A stretch of 36,039 nt of DNA from Lachnospiraceae bacterium (GTDB taxonomy: Bacteria > Bacillota > Clostridia > Lachnospirales > Lachnospiraceae): positions 1-36,039 of the forward strand of contig JAAVYA010000024.1 of assembly GCA_022790855.1 (NCBI GenBank). Direction: 5' to 3'. Shown piece after piece: positions 8,315 through 17,104 of this stretch. The notes beneath the pieces were generated by a model that saw nothing but the letters and a program-made list of their open reading frames with translations, searched no databases and was not told the DNA's origin. Both the position numbers and the translations under genes were made by a program. The stretch's first letter is position 1. The number at the start of each line of letters is the position of its first letter.

Positions 8315-8388
8315 CGCGGGATGGAGCAGTCTGGAAGCTCGTCGGGCTCATAACCCGAAGGTCGCAGGTTCAAATCCTGCTCCCGCAA
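8315..8388 (+). tRNA. Initiator tRNA-fMet (CAT anticodon)
   Basis: The cloverleaf can be drawn: acceptor CGCGGGA/TCCCGCA with a C1-A72 mismatch, three G-C pairs in the anticodon stem (GGG-CTCATAA-CCC) and T-arm GCAGG-TTCAAAT-CCTGC. The C1-A72 mismatch and the GGG/CCC stem are the hallmarks of bacterial initiator tRNA, so this is fMet and not elongator Met. The discriminator base is A at 8388; the next bases are CTC, so the 3' CCA is not encoded and must be added by CCA-adding enzyme. Confidence 0.96.
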
Positions 8389-8398
8389 CTCTTAGAAG

Positions 8399-8439
8399 AA
8401 GTCCATTGGCAAGAGTCAAAGGGCTTTTTCTTTTTTTAT
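8399..8439 (+). terminator. Terminator of the tRNA transcript
   Basis: AAGTCC...GGGCTT stem extended by TTG/CAA inside, followed by TTTCTTTTTTT. Confidence 0.75.
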
Positions 8440-8467
8440 TGTGTTTTTCGGAAAAAAAGGCTATAAT
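8439..8467 (+). promoter_or_regulatory. Promoter of the sirtuin-led operon
   Basis: TTGTGT (8439-8444), 17 bp, TATAAT (8462-8467). It overlaps the end of the tRNA terminator T-run. Confidence 0.6.
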
Positions 8468-8503
8468 TGTATGTATCATATGAATCCAAAAGGGGGAGAA
8501 AAT

Positions 8504-9229
8504 ATGACGGAACGGGAAATACTGCAAAGCTGGATAGAAGCATCTGATAATATCGTTTTTTTTGGAGGAGCCGGCGTGTCAACAGAGAGCGGGATACCGG
8601 ATTTTCGAAGCGTAGACGGATTATATCATCAACAATATGATTTTCCTCCGGAAACGATTTTAAGCCATTCTTTTTATGTGCGGAATCCAAAGGAATTTTA
8701 CCGGTTCCACCGGAATAAAATGATATGTCTCACTGCGAAGCCAAATGACGCCCACAAAAAGCTGGCACAATTAGAACAGGCTGGAAAGCTCAAAGCAATC
8801 GTCACACAGAATATTGACGGGCTTCATCAACAGGCCGGAAGTAAGGTTGTATTGGAGCTTCACGGAAGCGTTCACCGAAATTATTGCCAGAACTGCCATA
8901 CATTGTATGATGCCCAATATATGTTAGATTCCGAAGACATACCTGTATGCAGTAAATGTGGAGGAAATGTGAAACCGGATGTGGTTCTCTACGAGGAGAG
9001 CCTGGATATGGATGTGATGCGGGAGGCTATTTCGTATATCAGCAAAGCGAACGTTTTAATTGTAGGAGGCACTTCTCTTGCAGTTTATCCGGCGGCGGGA
9101 TTGATTGATTATTACAATGGAAATAAACTGGTGTTGATTAACCGGGATGCGACTCCTATGGATAGACAGGCGAATTTGCTGATACAGGGGAATATAGGAG
9201 AAGTATTGGGAGGCATTCATGGAATATAA
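8504..9229 (+). CDS. cobB: NAD-dependent protein deacylase, sirtuin (CobB/SIR2 family)
   Basis: 241 residues, the usual size for a small bacterial sirtuin. It removes acyl groups from lysines using NAD+, releasing nicotinamide and O-acyl-ADP-ribose, in the cytoplasm. NAD-binding motif GAGVSTESGIPDFR (22-35); TQNIDGLH (101-108); catalytic histidine H120 in ELHGS; structural zinc cysteines C128, C131, C149, C152; C-terminal Rossmann GGTSLAVYP and LINRD. The start at 8504 is chosen because GGGGGAG lies 6 nt upstream; longer in-frame extensions have no ribosome site and would begin within the promoter. First gene of a unit with DUF951 and the ABC module. Confidence 0.94.
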   Translation: MTEREILQSWIEASDNIVFFGGAGVSTESGIPDFRSVDGLYHQQYDFPPETILSHSFYVRNPKEFYRFHRNKMICLTAKPNDAHKKLAQLEQAGKLKAIVTQNIDGLHQQAGSKVVLELHGSVHRNYCQNCHTLYDAQYMLDSEDIPVCSKCGGNVKPDVVLYEESLDMDVMREAISYISKANVLIVGGTSLAVYPAAGLIDYYNGNKLVLINRDATPMDRQANLLIQGNIGEVLGGIHGI

Positions 9230-9413
9230 GATAGGAGATGTAGTAAGGTTAAAGAAAAAGCATCCCTGCGGCAGTTTTGAATGGGAGATTTTAAGAGTTG
9301 GGGCAGATTTTCGTTTAAAATGCTTGGGCTGTGGCCATCAGATCATGATTGCCCGTAAGCTGGTGGAGAAAAATACGAAAGAAATTAAAAAGACAAAACG
9401 GAGTGAGGAATGA
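9219..9413 (+). CDS. DUF951 family protein
   Basis: 64 residues with the DUF951 pattern: DVVRLKKKHPCGSFEWEI, then GADFRLKCLGCGHQIMI, a short beta-rich RNA/DNA-binding-like fold with three cysteines (CG, C-x2-C), and a lysine-rich tail. It overlaps the sirtuin gene by 11 bp and uses GGGAGG as its ribosome site inside that gene. In Firmicutes this family is often found close to rpsF-ssb-rpsR, as here (4.4 kb downstream), suggesting a translation- or replication-linked role. The molecular function is unknown. Confidence 0.88.
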   Translation: MEYKIGDVVRLKKKHPCGSFEWEILRVGADFRLKCLGCGHQIMIARKLVEKNTKEIKKTKRSEE

Positions 9414-10087
9414 TAAAGGTTGCACATATCGGTAAACGATATGGAAAGAAAACAGTATTAAAAGATATTTCCTTTGGAGCAGAGCCAGGGGAGCAAATTG
9501 CGATCGTTGGAAGAAACGGCTGTGGAAAAACGACGTTAATGAAAATTTTATCCGGGATTCAGAAGCCGGATCACGGAACGTTGGAATATTATGGACAGAA
9601 TCCTTTACAGAAAAAAGGCTGTTTCCGAAAATTATGCGGATATGTGCCACAGGAAGATCCCCTGATAGAAGAATTATCTGTGAAGGATAATCTGAAGCTT
9701 TGGGGAGGAAAGAAGAGCCTGTTAGATAAACGGTTGAGGGATATGTTTGATCTGGATGAAATTATGAAGGTTACGGTACATAAGTTGTCTGGCGGAATGA
9801 AACGGCGGGTCAGTATAGCATGCGCCATATCCCAATGGCCTTCCATTCTATTTATGGATGAACCTACGGCAGCAGTTGATTTATACTACAAAAGAGTACT
9901 GCGGGATTGGATGAAACAATATATTTCTATGAATGGTATTATAATCTTATCTACTCATGACGAACAGGAAATAAAAGACAGTAAGCGCTGCTTCCTTTTG
10001 CAAGAAGGACAAATCAAAGAAAGCTGTGTCCCAGAAGTTTTTACAGAAATAAGAGAGGAGAACAAAAGAAATGGAAGAGAAATTTGA
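9410..10087 (+). CDS. ABC-2 type exporter ATP-binding protein
   Basis: 225-residue nucleotide-binding subunit. Walker A GRNGCGKTT (34-42), signature LSGGMKRR, Walker B ILFMDEPTAAVD and H-loop STHDEQE are all intact. It starts in an ATGA overlap with DUF951, giving translational coupling. With the two downstream ABC-2 permeases it should form an exporter powering extrusion of an unknown lipid, peptide or drug. The protein is short, with no accessory C-terminal domain. Two cysteines lie close to the nucleotide site (Walker A C38 and a late C). Confidence 0.92.
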   Translation: MIKVAHIGKRYGKKTVLKDISFGAEPGEQIAIVGRNGCGKTTLMKILSGIQKPDHGTLEYYGQNPLQKKGCFRKLCGYVPQEDPLIEELSVKDNLKLWGGKKSLLDKRLRDMFDLDEIMKVTVHKLSGGMKRRVSIACAISQWPSILFMDEPTAAVDLYYKRVLRDWMKQYISMNGIIILSTHDEQEIKDSKRCFLLQEGQIKESCVPEVFTEIREENKRNGREI

Positions 10088-11474
10088 TCCGATTTCAGGA
10101 GAGTCACAAGGAACATCAGGGGAGGACAATTTTTATTTTGATGCGGCAACCGGGGAAGTGTCAGGAGGGTCCGGCGAGGGATCTCCCAAAAAAAAGAAAT
10201 TACTGCCTTTGATCATAAGCCTGGCGGTTGTATTGGCAGCGGCGGCAGCAGTAGTCGTTATAGGTATTGTAAGCGGCGCTTTTATCAGTGATAAGAATAA
10301 GGTAATTGCTGCTGTGGGAAATACCTTTGAAATACCGCAAATCATAAAGGATTTGGATTTCAATGATATCATAACTTCTGATGCATATACGGTTGGGATA
10401 GAAGGGGAGGCGGACGGTGTATCTGTTGATGTGGATTATCTCCGCACAAAAGAGCAGCAGGCCATCACTGGAACCATAGGAGCGTCAGGAATCAATGCAG
10501 AGTTCTCCGGGATACTGGATGATAATCAGTTAAAACTGAAAATTCCGTTTTTGGATGAAGAGAAAATGTTCGTGTACCATTATGACCAGGAGAATACCGG
10601 ATATTTTATGGAGATGCTGGAAGAGTATGGATTGAACGATCAAGTGATAAACCAAATGCTAGACACACTTCATAATGGTTCGGAAGAGAATAACACCAAT
10701 TTAGAAGCAAATAAAGAACTGGTGGAAAGTATCGTAGAGATTTACCAGAAGCTGGAGTTTCAAAAAATAGATAAACGGACCTTTACCATTGATGGAAAAA
10801 ATGTCTCCTGCGCCGGTTATGAGACGGTGATCACGACTCAGATGCTGAAAGAAGTATTGGATAGTATTCAAAAAGCCGTAGATGCAGGAGCCGTCTATTC
10901 CACAACAGGAGATGTGCAGGGAGTTATCGATAATTTGCGTTATGCTCTGGATAATTCTGATGATATACAAGTCCGTTTGAAATATTATATCTACAAAAAG
11001 AAATTAGCAGCGATTCGTGCAGAAGTAAATGAAGAAGACGTAGAGGTTCGTTTTGAGGGAGGTACTACAAGAACTCAGAATATGGGCTTCTATATCAGTG
11101 GATTAAAGATATTGGACGTAAAAGGAACTACAGAAGGAGAGAAGGATACCACAATTTTGTCTTCTATGGGGACAGAATTGATACGGTGGAGTTACGACAA
11201 AGGGACCGGCGAATTTGAAGCTTCTATTTCCATGTATAATTATGATTATAGCCAGGAAAATTATTACATCAAAGGTAAGATTACCAATGAAAAAGATTCC
11301 GGAGAAATTGATATTTCAGAATTAGACGCTGGATATGGCCCTATGGAAATGAAAATTACGTTCACAGAAGGAGCAGATATAGAAAATATTGAAGGAGAAG
11401 AGTTTGACATCGGAAATGCTTCAGTCTATGAATGTATGGAATTTTTCGGTAAAATATACGAACAGTTGTATTAA
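10071..11474 (+). CDS. Membrane-anchored extracytoplasmic protein of the ABC module, function unknown
   Basis: 467 residues. An acidic, Ser/Gly-rich cytoplasmic N-terminus (1-37) precedes KKKK and one Ala/Val-rich membrane helix (about 43-68). About 400 residues of acidic beta-rich ectodomain follow, with repeated patterns of strand-turn-strand (for example VDVDYLRTKEQQAITGTIGASG and AAIRAEVNEEDVEVRFEGG). No catalytic motif is seen. It overlaps the ATPase gene by 17 bp with its own GAGAGGAG site and lies 13 bp before the first permease, so it is part of the same module. It could be a substrate-handling or substrate-sensing partner; a lipoprotein-sorting or DUF-type carrier is possible but not recognised. 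Confidence 0.75.
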   Translation: MEEKFDPISGESQGTSGEDNFYFDAATGEVSGGSGEGSPKKKKLLPLIISLAVVLAAAAAVVVIGIVSGAFISDKNKVIAAVGNTFEIPQIIKDLDFNDIITSDAYTVGIEGEADGVSVDVDYLRTKEQQAITGTIGASGINAEFSGILDDNQLKLKIPFLDEEKMFVYHYDQENTGYFMEMLEEYGLNDQVINQMLDTLHNGSEENNTNLEANKELVESIVEIYQKLEFQKIDKRTFTIDGKNVSCAGYETVITTQMLKEVLDSIQKAVDAGAVYSTTGDVQGVIDNLRYALDNSDDIQVRLKYYIYKKKLAAIRAEVNEEDVEVRFEGGTTRTQNMGFYISGLKILDVKGTTEGEKDTTILSSMGTELIRWSYDKGTGEFEASISMYNYDYSQENYYIKGKITNEKDSGEIDISELDAGYGPMEMKITFTEGADIENIEGEEFDIGNASVYECMEFFGKIYEQLY

Positions 11475-11487
11475 GGTGTGAAATGGC

Positions 11488-12693
11488 ATGAGACAATTTG
11501 CAACTTATTTTTTGCTGGAATTAAAAAAAGATATTCGAATGCTTCCATGGTTTTTTGGAAGCATTCTTCTTCTCACTGTTCTTGTTTTTTCCGGAACTAT
11601 GGCTATCAGCCAAATATTTTTAAAAGGCCAGGTATTTGATGCCATTACAGTAGATATGGCCGTTCCTGATCATGAGACAAAAGTAAAATTGATTGCAGAT
11701 GTTTTGTCTAACATGGAAAGCGTAAAAAATATTTGCCGTTTTCAATATACAACAGAAGAAGAGGCCCATATTCACATAGAAAATGGAGAAGCGGATGCGG
11801 CAATTATTGTCGGTGAACATTTTTATAAGGATATGGAAAACGGGAAAAATACTCCTGCCATCATTTTATTTCCAAGCTATGATATCTTTGAAAACAGGAT
11901 GTTCCGGCAACTGATAACAGACGGCGTTTCTCTGATTCAAACAACAGAAGCGGCCGTATATGCGGCGACAGATGCAGGGAAAATCTATGGATTAAAAGTC
12001 TCTAAAAAAGAAATGGAAGATCTGATTTTTTTCAGTTATATAGAAAAAGCTTTTTTTCGGGGTGAAATCTTTCAAAAGCATGTCATTTCTGCTGCCGGAG
12101 AATATGGCTTCCTTCCATACTACGGGGTAAGCGGCCTGATGATATGCCTTCTGATGTGCGGTCTGAATTTCAGCTTTATGTATGGAAAAAGAGAGGAAGT
12201 AATTGCAGAAAAATTAAGGATTTATGGAATTGGAAACATAAAATCATCTGCTGTAAAGCTGCTGGCTATGGGATTGATCTTATGGATCATAGGAATGATT
12301 CTGCTTTGTTTATTGCAGATTGCTGGAAAATTACTGAATTTTTGGGAAATAAACTTAGGTTCGGCAATGATTGGGATCTTGCCGGTGTCATTGAGTATCT
12401 CAGCTCTATTTCATGTAGTATACACATATGGAAGGCGGGCAGGCGGGGTGATTCTCTTTTTCCTGAATATTGGAATGGTATTATGTTCTGGAGCTATTAT
12501 TCCTGTAAGTTATCTACCGAAAACCATACAAATGGCAGGAGCGATATCGCCTTTATCCTATTGGGAGCTGCACGGGGCTCAATTATGTTTTGGAATTCCA
12601 GAGGGAAAGTGGTTTTTGCTGGAAGGGGTAATTACGTTAGGAGGAATTATCATCGGGGCTTTAAAAGGATGTTATAAATGGAAAAAAGATTGA
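11488..12693 (+). CDS. ABC-2 type transporter permease (first of two)
   Basis: 401 residues with ABC-2 membrane_3 architecture: membrane helix 1 at about 20-40, a 170-residue extracytoplasmic domain (with the A-D-A-A-I-I-V segment typical of the family), then five helices from about 215 to 395. The last helices include PVSYLPKTIQMAGAISPLSYW, the usual ABC-2 LPxxLQ..SPLTY-type motif. It overlaps the next permease gene by 16 bp. It should form a heterodimeric channel with that gene product and the upstream ATPase. Confidence 0.85.
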   Translation: MRQFATYFLLELKKDIRMLPWFFGSILLLTVLVFSGTMAISQIFLKGQVFDAITVDMAVPDHETKVKLIADVLSNMESVKNICRFQYTTEEEAHIHIENGEADAAIIVGEHFYKDMENGKNTPAIILFPSYDIFENRMFRQLITDGVSLIQTTEAAVYAATDAGKIYGLKVSKKEMEDLIFFSYIEKAFFRGEIFQKHVISAAGEYGFLPYYGVSGLMICLLMCGLNFSFMYGKREEVIAEKLRIYGIGNIKSSAVKLLAMGLILWIIGMILLCLLQIAGKLLNFWEINLGSAMIGILPVSLSISALFHVVYTYGRRAGGVILFFLNIGMVLCSGAIIPVSYLPKTIQMAGAISPLSYWELHGAQLCFGIPEGKWFLLEGVITLGGIIIGALKGCYKWKKD

Positions 12694-13718
12694 TATGGAT
12701 TGGGGCATTGTTGAAAATCAGGCTGAAAAAACCTGTTTTGTGGATACAGGCTGCCGTTATGCTAATTTTAATGTGGATGGTTTCCTCTACTGTTCTTCCA
12801 AATCAGGAAAATACATATGTATTGATTTATAATGAAGACGGCTTCTTTGGAGAACAGCTTATTGAGCATCTGGAACAGGGGTATGGAGAGTTTATATTTC
12901 AGGAAGCAGGAAGCCCACAAGAACTTCGTGGAGAGATTTTGGCGGGACATGCCGAGTGCGGATTTATTTTGGAAAAAGGACTGGAAGAAGGCTTGCAGAG
13001 AGAAGAGACGAAGGAATTGATTCTTTTTATATGTTCCGATATGAGCAATAAAGCAAGTTCTGTTTTGGAAACTTTTTACCAGGAGCTGTTTTCCATGTAC
13101 AGTACCATACTTTTGGAACATCGGGCGCCGCAGCTTTTTCATCAGGAAGTCCTGAAAGATGCCCTTACATTTATGAAGGAACGGAATGAATATTATAAAA
13201 AAAGTGAAAAAGTGTTTGACGTGACATATGAATATGTGGATAGCGTACAAGAAAAACAGCAGGAAGAAAAAGATGTATTCCCTATCAGGGGAATCGCAGC
13301 ATCAATGATCCTGTTACATATGATGTTGGTTGGAGGAGAAGCCGTTTCATCTGGAAGAAGCGCATACGAAAAGAATCTTAGGATTTGGGAAAAACGAGAG
13401 TTTCTTTTTTGGAAATACGTGATAAGTTCTATCATTTTGGCCGCAGCGGCAATCATTGGATTTCAGATTTTAGAAGTGGGAGGAAATCTTATTATTGAAT
13501 CGGTGAAAATGATGGTTTTTCTGGGGATAACAAGTTTGTGGGTAATCTTATTGGGAACATGGCTGAAAAAAGAAGCCGTTTATTATGGATGTATTTGCCC
13601 CATTTTAGTGGTAAATCTGCTTTTTCCTCCTGTATTTTTCAGTATTGCTGCATATATTCCTGCGGTTCGGTGGCTGAACTTTTTGCTTCCAGTGGGAATT
13701 TATTTGAAAATACAGTAA
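12678..13718 (+). CDS. ABC-2 type transporter permease (second of two)
   Basis: 346 residues: helix 1 at about 18-38, an extracytoplasmic domain of about 165 residues, and four to five helices from about 205 to 343. It is shorter than its partner and its C-terminal motif is VFFSIAAYIPAVRWLNFLLPVGIYLK, so it matches the end of an ABC-2 permease without the usual final helix. Start overlaps the preceding gene (GGATGTTATAA before ATG). No terminator follows; the rpsF promoter begins 19 bp later, so read-through into the ribosomal genes is possible. Confidence 0.82.
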   Translation: MEKRLIWIGALLKIRLKKPVLWIQAAVMLILMWMVSSTVLPNQENTYVLIYNEDGFFGEQLIEHLEQGYGEFIFQEAGSPQELRGEILAGHAECGFILEKGLEEGLQREETKELILFICSDMSNKASSVLETFYQELFSMYSTILLEHRAPQLFHQEVLKDALTFMKERNEYYKKSEKVFDVTYEYVDSVQEKQQEEKDVFPIRGIAASMILLHMMLVGGEAVSSGRSAYEKNLRIWEKREFLFWKYVISSIILAAAAIIGFQILEVGGNLIIESVKMMVFLGITSLWVILLGTWLKKEAVYYGCICPILVVNLLFPPVFFSIAAYIPAVRWLNFLLPVGIYLKIQ

Positions 13719-13736
13719 AAATAATTCCAAAAACAC

Positions 13737-13765
13737 TTGAAAACAGGGAAAGTTTATGCTAGAGT
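13737..13765 (+). promoter_or_regulatory. Promoter of rpsF-ssb-rpsR
   Basis: TTGAAA (13737-13742), 17 bp, TAGAGT (13760-13765). The ~75-nt leader contains a short hairpin (GCTCCC / GGGGGC, about 13796-13816). I could not see the conserved CCG element of the S6:S18 autoregulatory leader, so such control is not claimed. Confidence 0.5.
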
Positions 13766-13843
13766 GTTTACTTGTGATATATTATAAAATTCCTTGCTCC
13801 CAGAACAAATGGGGGCCAGAGACCACAAGGAGGTACGATTCGC

Positions 13844-14134
13844 ATGAACAAATATGAATTAGCGCTTGTTGTGAATGCAAAAATCGAGGATGAAGACAGA
13901 GCTGCTGTTGTTGAAAAGGCAAAAGAATACATTGCCCGTTTCGGCGGTACTGTGACCAACGTTGATGAATGGGGCAAGAAGAGACTTGCTTATGAGATTC
14001 AGAAAATGAGAGAAGGTTACTACTACTTTATCCAGTTCGATGCAGAAGCAGATTGTCCTGGACAATTAGAAAGCAGAGTCCGTATTATGGACAATGTGCT
14101 CCGTTTCTTATGCGTAAAACAAGACGAGGCGTAG
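13844..14134 (+). CDS. rpsF: 30S ribosomal protein S6
   Basis: 96 residues, full length for Firmicute S6. Begins MNKYELALVV and has the ferredoxin-like S6 pattern with DEWGKKRLAYEIQKMREGYYYFIQF and the conserved RVMDNVLRFL-type helix (here RIMDNVLRFLCVK). S6 binds S18 on the platform of the small subunit. AAGGAGG precedes the start. First gene of the conserved S6-SSB-S18 operon. Confidence 0.98.
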   Translation: MNKYELALVVNAKIEDEDRAAVVEKAKEYIARFGGTVTNVDEWGKKRLAYEIQKMREGYYYFIQFDAEADCPGQLESRVRIMDNVLRFLCVKQDEA

Positions 14135-14153
14135 ATAGAAAAGAGGAGACCGT

Positions 14154-14612
14154 ATGAATAAAGTAATACTTATGGGACGATTGACCAGAGATCCTGAGGT
14201 TCGTTATTCTCAAGGTGAAAATTCCACGGCAGTGGCAAGATATACATTGGCAGTAGACCGGAGATTTACAAGACGCGACGGCGGCGATCAGCAGACGGCT
14301 GATTTTATCCAATGCGTTGCATTTGGTCGTTCCGGTGAATTTGCCGAGAAATATTTCCGTAAAGGTTTAAAGATTGTTGTAACCGGAAGAATACAGACCG
14401 GAAGCTATACCAATCAAGACGGCCAGAGAGTTTATACTACGGATGTTGTGGTAGAGGATCAGGAATTTGCAGAGAGTAAGGCAGCCAGTGACAATTACAG
14501 TCAGCAGAACAGTGGTTTTGCCCCCATGGACAGGCCGGCGCCCAGCGCTGCAGTTGGTGATGGTTTCATGAATATTCCAGACGGTATTGATGAGGAATTA
14601 CCATTTAATTAG
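14154..14612 (+). CDS. ssb: Single-stranded DNA-binding protein
   Basis: 152 residues. OB-fold at about 1-105, with [39 protein letters not shown] and [26 protein letters not shown] Gln/Asn/Pro-rich flexible linker follows, then the acidic tip DEELPFN that recruits replication and repair partners. It binds single-stranded DNA as a tetramer. GAGGAG lies 7 nt before the ATG. Located between rpsF and rpsR as in most Firmicutes. Confidence 0.98.
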   Translation: MNKVILMGRLTRDPEVRYSQGENSTAVARYTLAVDRRFTRRDGGDQQTADFIQCVAFGRSGEFAEKYFRKGLKIVVTGRIQTGSYTNQDGQRVYTTDVVVEDQEFAESKAASDNYSQQNSGFAPMDRPAPSAAVGDGFMNIPDGIDEELPFN

Positions 14613-14628
14613 AGCAGGAGGTATAATC

Positions 14629-14892
14629 ATGGCTTATAATAAAGGTGAAAAAAGCGATGCGCCCATGAAGCGCAGAGGCGGTATGCGCAGAAGAAAAAAA
14701 GTCTGTGTATTCTGCGGCAAGGACAATGTAATTGACTACAAAGACACCAATAAGTTAAAGAGATATGTATCAGAAAGAGGAAAGATTCTTCCCAGAAGAA
14801 TTACCGGCAACTGTGCAAAGCATCAGAGAGCCCTTACCGTTGCCATTAAGAGAGCAAGACATGTGGCTTTGATGCCGTATGTAACAGAATAG
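14629..14892 (+). CDS. rpsR: 30S ribosomal protein S18
   Basis: 87 residues. The N-terminus is basic, followed by [11 protein letters not shown], the S18 core [30 protein letters not shown] and [17 protein letters not shown]. Cysteines C26, C29 and the one in GNCAKH make it the zinc-type (C+) form. The start at 14629 follows AGGAGG by 8 nt; a longer frame from 14587 would overlap ssb without a ribosome site. Last gene of the operon, followed by a terminator. Confidence 0.98.
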   Translation: MAYNKGEKSDAPMKRRGGMRRRKKVCVFCGKDNVIDYKDTNKLKRYVSERGKILPRRITGNCAKHQRALTVAIKRARHVALMPYVTE

Positions 14893-14913
14893 GCTGTTTC
14901 GGTATATGATAAG

Positions 14914-14949
14914 AGTACCTGAGGACGCGAATTCCCTAGGTACTTTTTG
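14914..14949 (+). terminator. Terminator of rpsF-ssb-rpsR
   Basis: AGTACCT / AGGTACT stem (7 bp, extended inside by GG/CC) and TTTTTG. Confidence 0.8.
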
Positions 14950-14954
14950 TTTGC

Positions 14955-14983
14955 TTTACTTTTCTGGGGTTTCACGGTATAAT
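14955..14983 (+). promoter_or_regulatory. Promoter of gdpP-rplI-dnaB
   Basis: TTTACT (14955-14960), 17 bp, TATAAT (14978-14983). Confidence 0.55.
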
Positions 14984-15052
14984 GATAGATGTTGAATAAG
15001 AGTCAGCGTTGAATATCTTACAAAAAAGGCCGAAAGGCCCCGGAGGTAATTT

Positions 15053-17104
15053 ATGAAATCAAAGATTAAGCTGAAGGGCCAGCTTAGAAATTATATGTAC
15101 TGGCCGCTGCTTTTAACGATATTGCTGGTAATCATCAATATTCCGGTTTATGTAGTAAACATAAAACTGGGAGCGCTTTTTACCGGATTTGTGGTTTTAT
15201 ATTTTATTATTGTACTATGTGCTTATTGGTATAATAAACCTGTGATTTTAAATGAATTGATTAATTTTGCGACCCGGTACGGAACGGTGCAGAGGCGTCT
15301 TTTGGATGAATTCGAGGTTCCTTATGCTTTGCTGGATTATAATGGGAAAATACTGTGGGTAAATCAAAAATTTACGGAGATTACAGGAAAAGATAAAGAT
15401 TACCATAAATCTATTACCAGCATTTTTTCCAGTTTGACCCGGGAGGCTGTACAAAAGGGCAATGATAAGCTGGAAATGAATTTGAACTTTCAGGAAAAGC
15501 ATTATCGCGCCAGCATGAGAAAGCTTTATTTTGATACGGTAACAGATGATGATTCTGTGATATCGGTAGAACAGGGCGCACAATTTATGACAGTGCTTTA
15601 TCTGTTTGATGAGACGCAGCTTCATGATTATGCCATTGAAAACCGGGAACAGAAAATGGTATGCGGCTTGATGTATATTGATAATTATGAAGAGGCATTA
15701 AAAAGTATTGAAGAGGTAAAACGTTCTCTGCTGGTGGCTCTTGTTGACCGAAAGGTGAATAAATATTTCATGGACCGGGACGCGCTGGTGAAGAAGCTGG
15801 AAAAAGACAAATATTTTATAGCATTCAAACAGAAATATTTGGATGATTTTGTTGCGGATAAGTTCAGTATAATTGAAGATGTTAAGACCATCAAAGTGGG
15901 AAATGAGATGGCCGTAACGTTAAGTATCGGTATTGGCATAGGCAGCGGGAGCTACAATCAGGATTATGAATACGCTCGTATGGCTATGGATCTGGCATTG
16001 GGCCGGGGCGGCGATCAGGTAGTAGTGAAGGATGGGGAGAAAATATCCTATTACGGTGGAAAAACACATCAGGTCGAGAAAATGACCCGCGTCAAAGCCC
16101 GTGTCAAAGCACATGCCCTGCGGGAAATCATTGAAAGTAAAGACCGTGTTGTTATCATGGGACATAATATCAGTGATGTGGATTCCTTTGGCGCGGCGCT
16201 GGGCATTTACTGTGCTGCCCGTGTGCTGGAGAAAAAAGCATATATTGTGATCAATGAGGTAACCTCGTCCCTGCGTCCCTTGAAGGAGTTATTCACAGAA
16301 GATAAGGGATATCCTCATGATATGTTTATAAAAGGCGATGTTGCCATGGATATGGTGGATAACAATGCCTTGGTTATGGTGGTGGACGTGAACCGTCCTG
16401 GTTTTACGGAATGTCCGGAGCTGCTGAATAAGACAAAAACCATTGTGGTATTCGACCATCACAGGCAAAGCAGCGATGTGATAAGCAATGCCGTATTATC
16501 CTATGTGGAAACGTATGCATCCTCTACTTGTGAGATGGTAGCGGAAGTACTTCAATATTTTTCAGAAAATATTCATTTGTCCCCTCAGGAAGCAGACTGT
16601 ATTTATGCAGGTATTTTGATTGATACCAATAATTTTAACACGAATACAGGCGTCCGCACCTTTGAGGCAGCGGCATACCTGCGCAGATGTGGCGCAGAAA
16701 TGACCAGAGTACGAAAATTACTGCGGGATGATATGAATGCTTATAAGGCCAGAGCAGAGGCAGTACGGCAGGCCAAAGTATATCATGGAGTTTTTGCCAT
16801 ATCCGTGTGCCCGGGGAGCGGGGTAGAAAGCCCCACGATCGTAGGAGCGCAAGCTTCCAATGAGCTTTTAAATATCGTAGGAATTAAAGCTTCTTTTGTG
16901 TTGACGGAATATAACGGGAAGATATACATAAGTTCCCGTTCCATTGATGAAATTAACGTTCAGTTGATTATGGAAAAAATGGGCGGCGGCGGCCATTTAA
17001 ACGTGGCGGGCGCTCAGCTGAAAGACTGCACCATAAATGAAGCGATTTCCATACTAGAAGATACTTTAGACCAAATGCTGAAAGAAGGAGAGATCGAATT
17101 ATGA
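15053..17104 (+). CDS. gdpP: Cyclic-di-AMP phosphodiesterase GdpP
   Basis: 683 residues, the usual GdpP length. Two membrane helices (about 14-32 and 38-60), a PAS-like domain (about 75-170, with VPYALLDYNGKILWVNQKF), a degenerate GGDEF domain (about 175-305, with AVTLSIGIGIGSG) and a C-terminal DHH/DHHA1 phosphodiesterase. DHH motifs are HNISDVDSFGAALG, VVDVNRP, VFDHHR and the terminal GGGHLNVAGAQ. It degrades c-di-AMP and so affects cell-wall, potassium and osmotic control. GGAGG sits 6 nt before the ATG and directly follows a GGCC-GAAA-GGCC hairpin. Ends in an ATGA overlap with rplI. Confidence 0.96.
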   Translation: MKSKIKLKGQLRNYMYWPLLLTILLVIINIPVYVVNIKLGALFTGFVVLYFIIVLCAYWYNKPVILNELINFATRYGTVQRRLLDEFEVPYALLDYNGKILWVNQKFTEITGKDKDYHKSITSIFSSLTREAVQKGNDKLEMNLNFQEKHYRASMRKLYFDTVTDDDSVISVEQGAQFMTVLYLFDETQLHDYAIENREQKMVCGLMYIDNYEEALKSIEEVKRSLLVALVDRKVNKYFMDRDALVKKLEKDKYFIAFKQKYLDDFVADKFSIIEDVKTIKVGNEMAVTLSIGIGIGSGSYNQDYEYARMAMDLALGRGGDQVVVKDGEKISYYGGKTHQVEKMTRVKARVKAHALREIIESKDRVVIMGHNISDVDSFGAALGIYCAARVLEKKAYIVINEVTSSLRPLKELFTEDKGYPHDMFIKGDVAMDMVDNNALVMVVDVNRPGFTECPELLNKTKTIVVFDHHRQSSDVISNAVLSYVETYASSTCEMVAEVLQYFSENIHLSPQEADCIYAGILIDTNNFNTNTGVRTFEAAAYLRRCGAEMTRVRKLLRDDMNAYKARAEAVRQAKVYHGVFAISVCPGSGVESPTIVGAQASNELLNIVGIKASFVLTEYNGKIYISSRSIDEINVQLIMEKMGGGGHLNVAGAQLKDCTINEAISILEDTLDQMLKEGEIEL

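Noticed and set aside
8315..8388. Elongator tRNA-Met
   Set aside because: C1-A72 mismatch and three G-C pairs in the anticodon stem identify the initiator form.
12144..12677. 177-codon plus-strand frame inside the first ABC-2 permease
   Set aside because: Out-of-frame shadow of a membrane protein that has clear family motifs and overlapping-gene spacing.
13796..13840. S6:S18 autoregulatory RNA leader before rpsF
   Set aside because: A short hairpin is present but the conserved CCG features were not seen, so it is not called.
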